Assembly: GCF_900114485.1 (NCBI RefSeq)
Contig: NZ_FOTF01000008.1
Span: forward strand, 62,001-126,000
Direction of reading: 5' to 3'
From: Loktanella salsilacus
Lineage (GTDB): Bacteria; Pseudomonadota; Alphaproteobacteria; Rhodobacterales; Rhodobacteraceae
Length of the DNA: 64,000 nucleotides
In this document: piece after piece, positions 18,695 through 28,777 of the stretch
Layout: each line of letters begins with the position of its first letter
Position numbering within the stretch: position 1 is the first letter of the stretch
Position numbers and translations under genes: made by a program
The notes under the pieces: model-generated
What the model was told of the DNA's origin: nothing
Databases searched by the model: none
The model's input: the letters and a program-made list of their open reading frames with translations, nothing else

Positions 18695-20284
18695 ATGCTT
18701 TTAACCAATGAGTTGATACGCTTTTTCGCTGCAGGCAGCTTTGCCTTGATCGGTTTATTTGCAGCGGTTCAAGCCATTAGATCCTATTCCTTTCCCGCTC
18801 CGCGGCAGTCCGTCAAAACGCTGCCAGACCTGCAGACGCCAGCCTTTTTGTTTGATCAGGATACGTTGGTTGATGCCTCGCCCAGCGGTGCCGCGCTGAT
18901 CGCAAACAGCCAAGCAGGACAGTCCGACCGCGACGCCGTCATTGCCGTTCTATCGCGGCAATTTCCGAATCTGCGCGAAAAAATCCTGTCGCTGGGTACG
19001 GATTGCAGTGTCGCGCTGGCAGGCACTGGCGATGCCGGGTTGGGGCTGACCCTGTCAGACCGGCAGGGGCTGCTGCGCATCAGCCTAAACGCCCCCGGGG
19101 TCGAGGCCGCGACCCGTCACTACGAGGATTTAGAGCGCGAGTCGCTGCTGGATGAGCTGAATATGTTGCGCCTGATCACCCGCGACACCCCGCAGCTGAT
19201 CTGGACCGAAGATGCCCAAGGGCATCTGATCTGGGCCAACGCCGCCTATCTGTCTTATGCTGACCGCCAGATGCCAGACGACGACCGCAGTGGTCGCGTC
19301 TGGCCAGGAGAGCGGCTTTTTGCTGATATTCCGCCGCCCCTGCCCAATGCCCCGCGTACCTTTGGCGGGCGTCATGCGCTGCAATTACCGGGCGAGCGTG
19401 CAGAACATTGGTTCGATATTACCGCTGTGCCGCAAGACGGCTCTGTCATCTATTTCGCCATCGACGCCAATGCCGCAGTGCGGGCGGAACGCGCCCAGCA
19501 GGAATTTCAGCAGACACTGGCCAAGACCTTTGCCCAGCTTTCAACGGGCCTTGCGATCTTTAACCGCAAACGGCAGCTGGCCATGTTTAACCCGGCCCTG
19601 CTGGATATGACCGGGCTTGCCTTTGGATTTATGTCGACGCGGCCGACCATCGACATGGTGCTGCACCGCTTGCGTGAAACACGCAAACTGCCCGAACCAA
19701 AGAACTATAACACGTGGAAAGAACAATTTTCGGCCCTAGAGGCCGCCGCCAAGAAAGGCACCTATTCCGAACTGTGGGAAATGCCTGATGGCCAGACATA
19801 CCGCGTCACCGGGCGTCCGCATCCTGATGGTGCCTTGGCGTTTCTGTTTGAAGACATCACGGCCGAAGTGTCCCTGACCCGTCATTTCCGCGCCGAGATT
19901 GAGACAGGCCAGTCGGTGATGAATGCCCTACCCGACGCGATCGCCGTGTTTTCGCCCAGCAATACGCTGGTGATGACGAACGCCGCCTATGATGAAATCT
20001 GGCAGCGCGATGATGAACCGCAGATGCTGGTGCACGATCTGCGCAGCGCCTTGCGAATTTGGAAGGCGCGCTGCGGTCCCTCTAGCCTGTGGCAGGATGT
20101 CGAGAACTTTGGCCAGATGCGTAGAGACAGCCATATCGTATCTGACGGGCTGATCATGACGAACGGGCGCCGTCTGGATTGCGCCGTGCAGGCAATTACC
20201 GGGGGGATGACGTTAGTGCGCTTTACCCCTGCCATGGCCCGGTTGGAAAGCAGCCCGCAACCGCCGCGTCAAGCCTATGGCTGA
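18695..20284 (+). CDS. Membrane-anchored PAS domain protein
   Basis: A 529-residue protein with one N-terminal membrane segment (about 8-28) and several PAS-type regions: about 150-260 (TPQLIWTEDAQGHLIWANAAY), about 270-390 (STGLAIFNRKRQLAMFNPAL) and about 395-500 (MNALPDAIAVFSPSNTLVMT). I see no HisKA or ATPase domain, so it is not a complete kinase. The family is common in alphaproteobacteria and DivL-like in its PAS part, but its role is not clear. The ATG at 18695 is chosen over a GTG at 18677 because GGGAGA lies 6 nt upstream of it. It follows regB and precedes tsaE. Confidence 0.8.
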   Translation: MLLTNELIRFFAAGSFALIGLFAAVQAIRSYSFPAPRQSVKTLPDLQTPAFLFDQDTLVDASPSGAALIANSQAGQSDRDAVIAVLSRQFPNLREKILSLGTDCSVALAGTGDAGLGLTLSDRQGLLRISLNAPGVEAATRHYEDLERESLLDELNMLRLITRDTPQLIWTEDAQGHLIWANAAYLSYADRQMPDDDRSGRVWPGERLFADIPPPLPNAPRTFGGRHALQLPGERAEHWFDITAVPQDGSVIYFAIDANAAVRAERAQQEFQQTLAKTFAQLSTGLAIFNRKRQLAMFNPALLDMTGLAFGFMSTRPTIDMVLHRLRETRKLPEPKNYNTWKEQFSALEAAAKKGTYSELWEMPDGQTYRVTGRPHPDGALAFLFEDITAEVSLTRHFRAEIETGQSVMNALPDAIAVFSPSNTLVMTNAAYDEIWQRDDEPQMLVHDLRSALRIWKARCGPSSLWQDVENFGQMRRDSHIVSDGLIMTNGRRLDCAVQAITGGMTLVRFTPAMARLESSPQPPRQAYG

Positions 20285-20341
20285 CAGCGTATTCTGACGG
20301 AATTGGCTTGCAGCGGCCCCTCTGTCATTTAGTCTGGGGGC

Positions 20342-20809
20342 ATGGCTCCTCCTTTCAAACGTATCCTGCTGGCTGACGCCGACGCGACCGCCGCTATGGC
20401 AGGTCATATCGCTATGGCGCTGGGGGCTGGCGACACCCTTTTGCTGCAAGGTGACATCGGCGCTGGCAAAACCACCTTCGCCCGCGCGCTGATCCGCGCC
20501 CGGCTGAAGTCACCGAAAGAGGATGTGCCATCGCCGACATTTACGCTGGTGCAAACCTATGACGCGGGTGATCTGGAAATCTGGCACTGCGATTTATATC
20601 GGCTGACCGATCCGCAAGAAGTGTTGGAACTCGGGCTGGACGACGCCTTTATCGGCGCCATTTGCCTGATCGAATGGCCCGACAGGCTTGGCCCCGACCT
20701 ACCGACTGACGCCTTGCTGTGCCACTTTTCGGCTCAAACCGACCACCACGTTTTAACGTTGAGCGGTAGCGCACGCTGGCAGGATTTGCTGGGTGATCTG
20801 CATGTCTGA
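20342..20809 (+). CDS. tsaE: tRNA t6A biosynthesis ATPase TsaE
   Basis: A 155-residue P-loop protein that drives the TsaBDE cycle of threonylcarbamoyladenosine formation. Walker A GDIGAGKTT is at 37-45. SPTFTLVQTY and HCDLYRL near 62-85 are family blocks, and IEWPDRLG follows near 110. It is the first gene of a tightly packed run; amgK starts 8 bp before its stop. The linkage tsaE-amgK-murU is seen in many alphaproteobacteria. Confidence 0.95.
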   Translation: MAPPFKRILLADADATAAMAGHIAMALGAGDTLLLQGDIGAGKTTFARALIRARLKSPKEDVPSPTFTLVQTYDAGDLEIWHCDLYRLTDPQEVLELGLDDAFIGAICLIEWPDRLGPDLPTDALLCHFSAQTDHHVLTLSGSARWQDLLGDLHV

Positions 20810-21752
20810 CGTGAACGCACGCACCACTGCATTCATCACAGGAACGCCGTGGCAAGATTGGTCCGCAAGGCCGTTGGCCGGGGACGCGTCGAACCGCCGA
20901 TACCTGCGCCTGACTGGCCCCGACGGAGCGAGCGTCATTCTGATGGACGCCGATCCAGCCAAAGGCGAGGCCGTCGCGCCCTTTGTCGCGATTGCAGAAT
21001 GGCTTTGCGCAAACGGCCTGTCTGCCCCCCGCATTTTGCTAAGCGATATGCCGCGCGGTTTGCTGCTGATCGACGACCTTGGCCCGCAAACCATTGCAGA
21101 AGCGGCCAATGCCGTCGCCGAGGATCAGCTTTATGACGCCGCCGTCGATGTACTGATCGCGCTGGACGGCATGATAGCTCCGCCAGATTTGGCGCGGATG
21201 ACTCCCGACGTTGGCGCCGATATGGTTGCGATCACGGCGCAGACCTACCACGCCTGCGATCCCGCGCCGCTGGTCGCCGCCGTTCGCGACACGTTGCGTG
21301 CCTTTGCGCCTGATGCAGACCGGATGGCGCTGCGCGATTATCACGCCGAAAACCTGATCTGGCGACCAGAGCGGACGGGGCTGGACCGCATTGGGCTGCT
21401 CGATTTTCAAGACGCATTCATCGCGCCGCGCGGCTATGATCTGGCGTCCTTGCTACGCGATATCCGCAGGCCCGTGTCCGCCGCGCAGGTGACACGGCAG
21501 CTTGCCCGATTTGCCGCAGCGACAAACACCGATCCCGCCGCATTTGGCGCACAGGTTGCCACCCTTGGGGCGCAGCGAAACCTGCGTATCTTAGGCGTTT
21601 TTGCGCGGCTCGTTGCCAATGGCAAACCACGCTATGCCGCCTTTTTGCCTGCGGTGTGGGACGCCTTGATGTGCGATCTGGACCACCCGGCGCTGCAGAA
21701 TTTGCGCAGAGCTGTCGTCGCCAACCTTCCACCGCCACAGGATCGCCCATGA
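20802..21752 (+). CDS. amgK: Anomeric MurNAc/GlcNAc kinase, AmgK-like
   Basis: A 316-residue aminoglycoside-phosphotransferase-fold sugar kinase. The APH features are LAGDASNRRYLRL (glycine loop), a catalytic LRDYHAENLIW and the metal-binding LDFQDAF. AmgK phosphorylates MurNAc at the anomeric carbon in a cell-wall recycling route that bypasses de novo UDP-MurNAc synthesis. The next gene is the matching uridylyltransferase murU, which strongly supports the call over an antibiotic kinase. The ATG overlaps tsaE by 8 bp, and the stop overlaps murU (ATGA). Confidence 0.88.
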   Translation: MSDVNARTTAFITGTPWQDWSARPLAGDASNRRYLRLTGPDGASVILMDADPAKGEAVAPFVAIAEWLCANGLSAPRILLSDMPRGLLLIDDLGPQTIAEAANAVAEDQLYDAAVDVLIALDGMIAPPDLARMTPDVGADMVAITAQTYHACDPAPLVAAVRDTLRAFAPDADRMALRDYHAENLIWRPERTGLDRIGLLDFQDAFIAPRGYDLASLLRDIRRPVSAAQVTRQLARFAAATNTDPAAFGAQVATLGAQRNLRILGVFARLVANGKPRYAAFLPAVWDALMCDLDHPALQNLRRAVVANLPPPQDRP

Positions 21753-22432
21753 CCGCACCATTCTCTGTCATGTTGTTCGCAGCCGGCATGGGCACGCGCA
21801 TGGCACCGCTGACGGCGGACAGGCCCAAACCGCTCATCTGCGTCGCAGGCAGGGCGCTTTTGGATCACGCGTTGGACCTAACGGACGTGCCGCAAGTCGG
21901 CCGCCGTGTGGTGAATGTGCATTACAAAGCAGGCATGGTGCGCGCCCATCTTGCGGGCCGCGACGTTGCGATTTCGGCCGAGGACCCTCTGCTGGAAACC
22001 GGCGGCGGTCTGCGGCACGCTTTGCCGATACTAGGCGCTGGCCCGGTGATGACACTGAATACTGACGCTGTGTGGCATGGGCCGAACCCGCTGACGCAGC
22101 TCGCCGCTGCCTGGCAGCCGAAGATGGAGGCGCTTTTGCTTTTGGTGCCCCCCGCGCAAGTTGCCGGGCATGTGGGCAAGGGTGATTTCGCAATCGCCCC
22201 CGATGGTCGCCTGACCCGCGCCCCGGCACAGATCTACACCGGGGCGCAGATCATGCGCACTGATCGGCTGGGCGATGTGCCTCAGGATGCCTTTTCCCTG
22301 AACCTGATTTGGAACGAGATGGCCCAGCGCGGCGGGCTTTACGGCATTAGCTATGACGGCCGCTGGTGCGATGTTGGCCGCCCCGATTGCATTCCCCTTG
22401 CTGAACAGATGCTACAGGCCCCCGATGTTTGA
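21749..22432 (+). CDS. murU: MurNAc-1-phosphate uridylyltransferase, MurU-like
   Basis: A 227-residue nucleotidyltransferase that would convert MurNAc-1-P and UTP into UDP-MurNAc. The N-terminal signature AAGMGTRMAPLTADRPKPL (11-29) holds the nucleotide loop and K28. GGGLRHALP and LNTDAVW follow, and WCDVGRPD is near the end. It completes the AmgK-MurU recycling bypass encoded here. It is coupled to amgK by an ATGA overlap, and addB starts 8 bp before its stop. Confidence 0.9.
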   Translation: MTAPFSVMLFAAGMGTRMAPLTADRPKPLICVAGRALLDHALDLTDVPQVGRRVVNVHYKAGMVRAHLAGRDVAISAEDPLLETGGGLRHALPILGAGPVMTLNTDAVWHGPNPLTQLAAAWQPKMEALLLLVPPAQVAGHVGKGDFAIAPDGRLTRAPAQIYTGAQIMRTDRLGDVPQDAFSLNLIWNEMAQRGGLYGISYDGRWCDVGRPDCIPLAEQMLQAPDV

Positions 22433-25358
22433 CCCCACCGACCAGCCCCGCGTTTTCGGCCTGCAACCGGGTGTCGATTTTGCGACGGGCCTTGTAGACG
22501 GGCTGACGGAACGCTTTGGCGACTTAAGCCGCGTGCGGCTTTTCGTGAACACCTCGCGGATGCAGCGGCGCATCAGGTCCGTATTTGACGCGGGCCCCGC
22601 ACGGCTATTACCCCGCGTGCAGCTTGTGACCGATCTGGCGTTCGAGGGGACATTGGCGGGCCTGCCCGTTCCCGTCTCTCCCCTTCGGCGGCGGCTGGAG
22701 CTTTCGCGCGCTGTCAGCCGCCTGCTGGACGCCGCGCCAGAGCTTGCGCCGCGGTCGGCCCTTTTCGATCTGTCCGATAGCCTTGCGTCCTTGATGGATG
22801 AAATGCATGGCGAAGGCGTTGATCCGGCCTCGCTTGCTGATCTGGATGTCAGCGATCAGTCTGGGCATTGGCAGCGCTCGCTCGCCTTTCTCAACATCCT
22901 GCGCGACTACTTTATCGATGGATTTGATGCCCCCGACGCCGCGGCCCGCCAGCGGCTAGTGGTCAATGCGATGATCGCCCGGTGGGAGGCGCAGCCGCCG
23001 ACAGACCCGATCATCGTCGCAGGTTCAACCGGATCGCGCGGGGCGACCGCGCTGTTGATGCAAGCGGTGTCGCGGCTGCCGCAAGGTGCCATCGTCCTGC
23101 CCGGCTTTGACCGCGATATGCCTCAGCCCGTTTGGGATGGGCTGGACGATGCGCTGCACCACGAGGATCATCCTCAATTCCGCTTTGCCAAGATGATGCA
23201 GGCTTTGGCGCTATCCGTGGATGACGTGAAAGAGTGGGCATCGGTGGCACCCCCTTCGCCCGCGCGTAACAAACTGATTTCCTTGTCTTTGCGCCCTGCC
23301 CCGGTCACGGACCAATGGCGGGCAGAGGGCGCGGATCTGGGCGATTTGCGGGACGCCACGACGCAGGTCACGTTAATCGAAACCGACAGCCCAAGGATCG
23401 AGGCTGAAACGATTGCCCTGCGCCTGCGCCAAGCCGCAGCCGAGGGATTGACCGCCGCGCTGATCACCCCGGACCGGATGCTGACACGGCAAGTCGCGGC
23501 GGCGCTGGATCGTTGGCAAATCCGTGCTGACGACAGTGCGGGCCTGCCGCTTGCGCTGTCGGCACCGGGGCGGCTGCTGACCCATGTGATCGACGCTATG
23601 GGGCAGGACATCACGGCAGAGGCGCTGCTGGTTCTGCTCAAACACCCGCTGACGCATACGGCCAGCCCGGACCGCAATCAGCATCTGCTCTGGACCAGAG
23701 AGTTAGAGCTGCGTCTGCGCCGTCATGGCCCGCCCTTTATCACGGCACAAACTGTCTCCGACTGGGCGGCAGGAGTGAAAAATGCGCGCGATGGGCTGAT
23801 TGAATGGGCCGCATGGGTCGGGCAGGTCGTCACCCTGTTGGGCCATGATGGCACCCTGCCGATTGCCGATCATCTGACGGCACATTTGGCTGCGACTGTT
23901 GCGCTCGCTTCTGGCCCGCACGGCACTGGCAGCGGCGAATTGTTCCTGCAAGCGCCCGGCAAGGCGGCCAAGGGGATTTGCGATGCGCTGGCCCGCGACG
24001 CGGATGCGGGCGGCGATTTGGACCTGCGCGACTATACCGCGCTATTCCGCACGCTTCTGTCCCAAGGACAGGTCCGAGAGCCGGAGGCGACTGACCCGCG
24101 CATCCTGATCTGGGGCACGCTAGAGGCGCGTGTGGGCGGCGCTGATTTGGTGATCCTTGGCGGGCTTAATGATGGGGTTTGGCCGGGTACGCCAAAGCCT
24201 GACCCTTGGCTGAACCGCGCCATGCGGCAAAAGGCTGGCCTGCTGTTGCCAGAACGACAGATCGGCCTGTCCGCGCATGATTACCAGCAAGCGGCCTGCG
24301 CGCCGCAGGTTGTGATCACGCGGTCACGGCGCAGCAGCGACGCGGAAACGGTGCCGTCGCGCTGGGTGAACCGCCTGACGAACCTGATGTCGGGCCTGCC
24401 CGATCAACACGGACCAGAGGCGCTGGAACACATGCGCGCGCGGGGCAACGAATGGATCGCGCGGGCCGTTGCCGTCTCTGCCCCAGTGCAGGATATCGCC
24501 CGCGCCGCGCGGCCTGCGCCCTGCCCGCCTGTTGCAGCGCGGCCCAAGGATATCTCTGTCACGCAGATCAAAACGCTCTACCGCGATCCTTTCGTGATTT
24601 ATGCGCAAAAGGTACTGCGTTTGCGGGCGCTTGATCCGCTGCTTGCGGATGCGGATGCCCCGATGAAAGGCACGATCTTTCACGAGATTTTGGAAAAGTT
24701 CATCGCCCAGCGCCCGGATGCCAGCGCGCCCGGCGCATACGATCAGTTTATGGGCGTCGCCCGCGACGTGCTGACCGCGCAGTGCCCCTGGCCGACCGTG
24801 CGCCTGCAATGGATGACGCAGTTGCAATCCATCGCCCCCGGTTTTCTGGCGGACGAGGCGCAGCGTCAGCAAGCCGGGCAACTGCTTGCGCTAGAGGCAT
24901 GGGGAGAGATCACCGTTCCCGGCCCCGACATGCGCCTGACCTGCAAAGCTGACCGCATGGACGAAACCACGAGCGGCGCCGCGCTGATTTACGACTATAA
25001 AACAGGCGCGATCCCGACCGAAAAGCAGCAGGCGCGGTTTGATAAACAGCTTCTGCTCGAGGCCGCGATGGTCGAACGCGGTGCATTTGCCACAGTCGGC
25101 ACGCGCAACGTGGCGGCGGCAGCGTTCCTTGGCTTTAACGCAGCGATGAAAACGGTGCCTGCGCCGCTAGACGATCATCCACCCACCAAGGTCTGGGCAG
25201 AGCTTGTGACGTTTTTGACGATGACCCGGCAAGCGGACTGGGGGTACGTCGCGCGGCGGGCACCGGCGATGACAAGTTATGACAGTTATTATGACCATCT
25301 GTCGCGCTATGGCGAATGGACGGATGCGGATGCGGCTGTGAAAGTGGTACTGACATGA
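22425..25358 (+). CDS. addB: Double-strand break repair protein AddB
   Basis: A 977-residue subunit of the AddAB helicase-nuclease, which resects DNA ends for RecA loading in place of RecBCD. The N-terminal inactivated helicase-like region begins RVFGLQPGVDFATGLVDGL. The C-terminal nuclease domain has KGTIFHEILEKF (near 745) and the catalytic IYDYKTGAIPTEKQ segment (near 855). It is the alphaproteobacterial type. It overlaps murU by 8 bp and addA by 4 bp (ATGA), so the pair is translationally coupled. Confidence 0.94.
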   Translation: MFDPTDQPRVFGLQPGVDFATGLVDGLTERFGDLSRVRLFVNTSRMQRRIRSVFDAGPARLLPRVQLVTDLAFEGTLAGLPVPVSPLRRRLELSRAVSRLLDAAPELAPRSALFDLSDSLASLMDEMHGEGVDPASLADLDVSDQSGHWQRSLAFLNILRDYFIDGFDAPDAAARQRLVVNAMIARWEAQPPTDPIIVAGSTGSRGATALLMQAVSRLPQGAIVLPGFDRDMPQPVWDGLDDALHHEDHPQFRFAKMMQALALSVDDVKEWASVAPPSPARNKLISLSLRPAPVTDQWRAEGADLGDLRDATTQVTLIETDSPRIEAETIALRLRQAAAEGLTAALITPDRMLTRQVAAALDRWQIRADDSAGLPLALSAPGRLLTHVIDAMGQDITAEALLVLLKHPLTHTASPDRNQHLLWTRELELRLRRHGPPFITAQTVSDWAAGVKNARDGLIEWAAWVGQVVTLLGHDGTLPIADHLTAHLAATVALASGPHGTGSGELFLQAPGKAAKGICDALARDADAGGDLDLRDYTALFRTLLSQGQVREPEATDPRILIWGTLEARVGGADLVILGGLNDGVWPGTPKPDPWLNRAMRQKAGLLLPERQIGLSAHDYQQAACAPQVVITRSRRSSDAETVPSRWVNRLTNLMSGLPDQHGPEALEHMRARGNEWIARAVAVSAPVQDIARAARPAPCPPVAARPKDISVTQIKTLYRDPFVIYAQKVLRLRALDPLLADADAPMKGTIFHEILEKFIAQRPDASAPGAYDQFMGVARDVLTAQCPWPTVRLQWMTQLQSIAPGFLADEAQRQQAGQLLALEAWGEITVPGPDMRLTCKADRMDETTSGAALIYDYKTGAIPTEKQQARFDKQLLLEAAMVERGAFATVGTRNVAAAAFLGFNAAMKTVPAPLDDHPPTKVWAELVTFLTMTRQADWGYVARRAPAMTSYDSYYDHLSRYGEWTDADAAVKVVLT

Positions 25359-28300
25359 TCCGCGACGACGCGACGCAAAACCAAGTCTCTGCTGCTGATC
25401 CGACACTGTCGACTTGGCTGTCGGCCAACGCCGGATCAGGCAAGACGCGTGTGCTGACGGACCGTGTGGCGCGGTTGTTGCTAGAGGACGTCTCGCCTCA
25501 GAACATCCTATGCCTGACCTATACAAAGGCCGCCGCTGCTGAGATGCAGAACCGGTTGTTCAAACGCCTTGGCGGTTGGGCGATGCTGGACGACAAGGCG
25601 CTGCGCAGCGATCTGGCGAACCTTGGCGTGGACGGGGTGATTGCGCCGGACAAGCTGTCGGCCGCGCGCCGATTGTTTGCGCGGGCGATTGAAACGCCGG
25701 GCGGCTTAAAAATCCAGACGATCCATTCGTTCTGCGCCAGCATCCTGCGCCGCTTTCCGCTAGAGGCCGGGGTCAGCCCCAATTTCAAAGAGATCGAGGA
25801 TCGCACCGCCGCCCTGATGCGCAGCGCTGTGCTGGACGAGATCGCCTCGGGGTCGCAAGCGCAATTGCTGGCAAACGTCCTGCGGTATTTCGGTGGCGGA
25901 GAGCTAGATAAGCTAGTCCGCGAACTTGCTGGCCGCACACCGGATTTTACCGCGCCTTGCGACCGGGATGCCCTGCGCGCATCGCTTGGGATTGCGCCAG
26001 GGCAGACGATGGATAGCCTGCTGTCGCAAGTTTTTGACGCGGATACGGCCGAGATTGTGCGCGACCTGATCACCGCCTGCCGCACGGGCGGTTCAATGGA
26101 CAACAAAGCCGCTGACAAGCTGGAGGGTGTGAATACATCCACCCCCGGTGTGGCGGATTTGATGATCCTAGAAGACGTGTTTTTGTTTGGCGAAAAGGCC
26201 AAGAACCCCTTTGGCCCCAAGACCGAAAGCTTTCCAACAAAGGGCGTGCGGACGGCACATCCTGACCTGACGGATGCGCTTGCCGGGTTGATGGAAACGG
26301 TCGCCGCCCTGCGCGAAGATCGCCAAGCGCTGATGGCCTTTGACCGCAGCGCAGCGCTGCATGATTTCGCCCATGTGTTCGTGCAGGATTATACCGCGCG
26401 CAAAACAGCGATGGGCGTGCTGGATTTCGACGACCTGATCGGCAAGGCACGCGACCTTTTGACAGACAAGGCCGTGGCCGCTTGGGTTCTGTTCCGGCTG
26501 GACGGCGGCATCGACCATCTGCTGGTGGACGAGGCGCAAGATACATCGCCCGGACAATGGGCCGTTGTGCAGCATCTGACGCGCGAATTTGTCAGCGGCG
26601 AGGGTGCGCGGGATACACGCCGCACTGTGTTTGTTGTGGGTGACAAGAAACAGTCGATCTATTCGTTTCAGGGTGCCGATCCGGCTGAATTTGACCGGAT
26701 GCGCGACTATTTCGACACCGCGCTGGCGCAGATCGATGACCCGCTACAGACCCGCACGCTGGCGCATTCGTTCAGGTCCTCTGCCGCGATCCTACGGGTT
26801 GTAGACGAGACGTTTGTGCGCGACCGGGCCGCCGGGCTTGGGGATGTGTCGCAGCACATCGCGTTCAACGCGGACATGCCGGGACGGGTCGATCTGTGGC
26901 CGGTCATCAGCCCCGAAAAGGCAGAGGTAGACCCCGATGATGACTGGCTCGCCCCCGTGGACGAGGTCAGCGAGGATCATCACCATGTACAGATGGCCGA
27001 CCGGGTCGCGGCGCAGATCAAGCGTATGATTCACCACGAAACGCTGCCCGTGAAGCAGAAGGACGGCAGCATTGCGCGCCGGCCGATCCGGGCGGGCGAT
27101 TTTTTGATCCTTGTGCAGGGAAGGCAACAACTGCTGTTCCCCGAGTTGATCCGCGCCTGCAAGCAGGCTGACCTGCCCATCGCTGGTGCCGACGTGCTGC
27201 GCGTGGGCGGGGAACTTGCGGTCAAAGATATTGCCGCCCTGCTGCGGTTTTTGGCGCTGCCAGAGGATGACCTTTCGCTGGCGTCCGCTTTACGCTCGCC
27301 CCTGTTCGGGTGGACCGAGCAGGACATTTTCAGGCTAGCGCATCACCGTCCGCAGGGGGGCTATCTGTGGCCCGCCCTGCGCGATGCGGCAGGATTTGAT
27401 GGCACAAAAGCCGTCGTGCGCGACCTTTTGGATCAAGCTGATTTCTTGCGCCCCTATGATCTGATTGCCCGCATTTTGGTGCGGCACGGCAAACGGCAAG
27501 CCTTATTAGCGCGGCTCGGGACCGAGGCTGAGGACGGAATTGATGCGCTTCTGGCACAGGCGTTGGCCTACGAATCTGACAATACGCCCAGCCTGACGGG
27601 TTTTCTGACTTGGATGGATACGGACGATCTGACGGTGAAACGGCAGATCGACTCTCAAGGCGATCAGATCCGGGTGATGACGGTGCACGGCTCTAAGGGA
27701 TTAGAGGCGCCGATCGTGATTTTACCAGACACGGCAGAGCGCAAGAATGACGTCAAATCGCAGGTTTTGCCCGGCGATGTGCCCCTATGGAAATCAGCCA
27801 AAGCGCATATGCCAGCCGGCATGGCGGGCCGCGTGGACGATATGGCAGAGGCACAGGCCCGCGAGCGGTTGCGCCTCCTTTACGTCGCGATGACCCGCGC
27901 GGAAAGCTGGCTGATCGTCGGCGCAGCGGGTGAGACGGCGAAATCCGGAACAGCTTGGCACGATATCGTGATGGACGGCATTGGGCATGCTGGGGCCGTG
28001 GATGCCTTGGCGGGTGATCTGACGGTGCAGCGGGTAGAACATGGCGATTGGTTTGCTGGCCCCCTACTGCCCCGCGACAATCGGGCGGTCGCCCGGCGCG
28101 TGGCAGAGGTATTAGAGCCCCTGCCCGACGCCGCGCGGCCAATGACGCTGTCGCCATCGGACCTTGGCGGTGACAAAACGCTGGCTGGTGAATTCAACGA
28201 TGGCGACGCTGATGCCCTACTGCGCGGCAGCTTATTGCACTTGCTGCTTGAACACCTGCCCGCCCTGCCCGCTGATGACCGCCGCACCATCGCGAACCGT

Positions 28301-28738
28301 CTAATTGCGGCCTATCCAGAGGCGGATACCGTTGAAACGGGCGATGTCATCGATGCTGCCTTGGTCCTGATAGACGCACCGCATCTGTCTGCGCTTTACG
28401 CCCCTGACACCTTGGCAGAGGTTGATATTACAGCCGAATTACCTGGTCTTGGGCGCATGCACGGCAGTATTGACCGGCTGATTGTTACGCCTGATCGGGT
28501 CACGGCCATCGACTTTAAAACGAACCGCAACACCCCTGCGGGTCCCGATCAAGTGCCAGAGGGGCTGCTGCGTCAGATGGGGGCCTACGCCGCAGCGCTG
28601 GTACAGATTTACCCAGACCGCGCGATTGAAACGGCTATTTTATGGACCCGCGATGCGGTTTTGATGGACCTGCCCCCTGCCCTGACAACTGCGGCATTGG
28701 CCCGGTCCAGCCTTGACCTTCCCCAGCCGCGTTCTTAG
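25355..28738 (+). CDS. addA: Double-strand break repair helicase AddA
   Basis: A 1127-residue UvrD-family helicase and nuclease subunit of AddAB. Walker A AGSGKT is at 26-31. TYTKAAAAEMQNRL (motif Ia), LLVDEAQDTSP (motif II, near 389-399), the GDKKQSIYSFQGADP motif III region and VMTVHGSKGLEAPIV (motif V region) are all clear. The C-terminal nuclease has VTAIDFKTNRN. It starts with ATG overlapping the addB stop. trxA follows 39 bp later. Confidence 0.96.
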   Translation: MIRDDATQNQVSAADPTLSTWLSANAGSGKTRVLTDRVARLLLEDVSPQNILCLTYTKAAAAEMQNRLFKRLGGWAMLDDKALRSDLANLGVDGVIAPDKLSAARRLFARAIETPGGLKIQTIHSFCASILRRFPLEAGVSPNFKEIEDRTAALMRSAVLDEIASGSQAQLLANVLRYFGGGELDKLVRELAGRTPDFTAPCDRDALRASLGIAPGQTMDSLLSQVFDADTAEIVRDLITACRTGGSMDNKAADKLEGVNTSTPGVADLMILEDVFLFGEKAKNPFGPKTESFPTKGVRTAHPDLTDALAGLMETVAALREDRQALMAFDRSAALHDFAHVFVQDYTARKTAMGVLDFDDLIGKARDLLTDKAVAAWVLFRLDGGIDHLLVDEAQDTSPGQWAVVQHLTREFVSGEGARDTRRTVFVVGDKKQSIYSFQGADPAEFDRMRDYFDTALAQIDDPLQTRTLAHSFRSSAAILRVVDETFVRDRAAGLGDVSQHIAFNADMPGRVDLWPVISPEKAEVDPDDDWLAPVDEVSEDHHHVQMADRVAAQIKRMIHHETLPVKQKDGSIARRPIRAGDFLILVQGRQQLLFPELIRACKQADLPIAGADVLRVGGELAVKDIAALLRFLALPEDDLSLASALRSPLFGWTEQDIFRLAHHRPQGGYLWPALRDAAGFDGTKAVVRDLLDQADFLRPYDLIARILVRHGKRQALLARLGTEAEDGIDALLAQALAYESDNTPSLTGFLTWMDTDDLTVKRQIDSQGDQIRVMTVHGSKGLEAPIVILPDTAERKNDVKSQVLPGDVPLWKSAKAHMPAGMAGRVDDMAEAQARERLRLLYVAMTRAESWLIVGAAGETAKSGTAWHDIVMDGIGHAGAVDALAGDLTVQRVEHGDWFAGPLLPRDNRAVARRVAEVLEPLPDAARPMTLSPSDLGGDKTLAGEFNDGDADALLRGSLLHLLLEHLPALPADDRRTIANRLIAAYPEADTVETGDVIDAALVLIDAPHLSALYAPDTLAEVDITAELPGLGRMHGSIDRLIVTPDRVTAIDFKTNRNTPAGPDQVPEGLLRQMGAYAAALVQIYPDRAIETAILWTRDAVLMDLPPALTTAALARSSLDLPQPRS

Positions 28739-28777
28739 GTTCTGCCCCTGACACATTCATCCAATTGGAGAAGCCCC

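Noticed and set aside
20802-21752. Aminoglycoside resistance kinase
   Set aside because: The phosphotransferase fold is shared, but adjacency to murU and tsaE points to the cell-wall sugar kinase AmgK.
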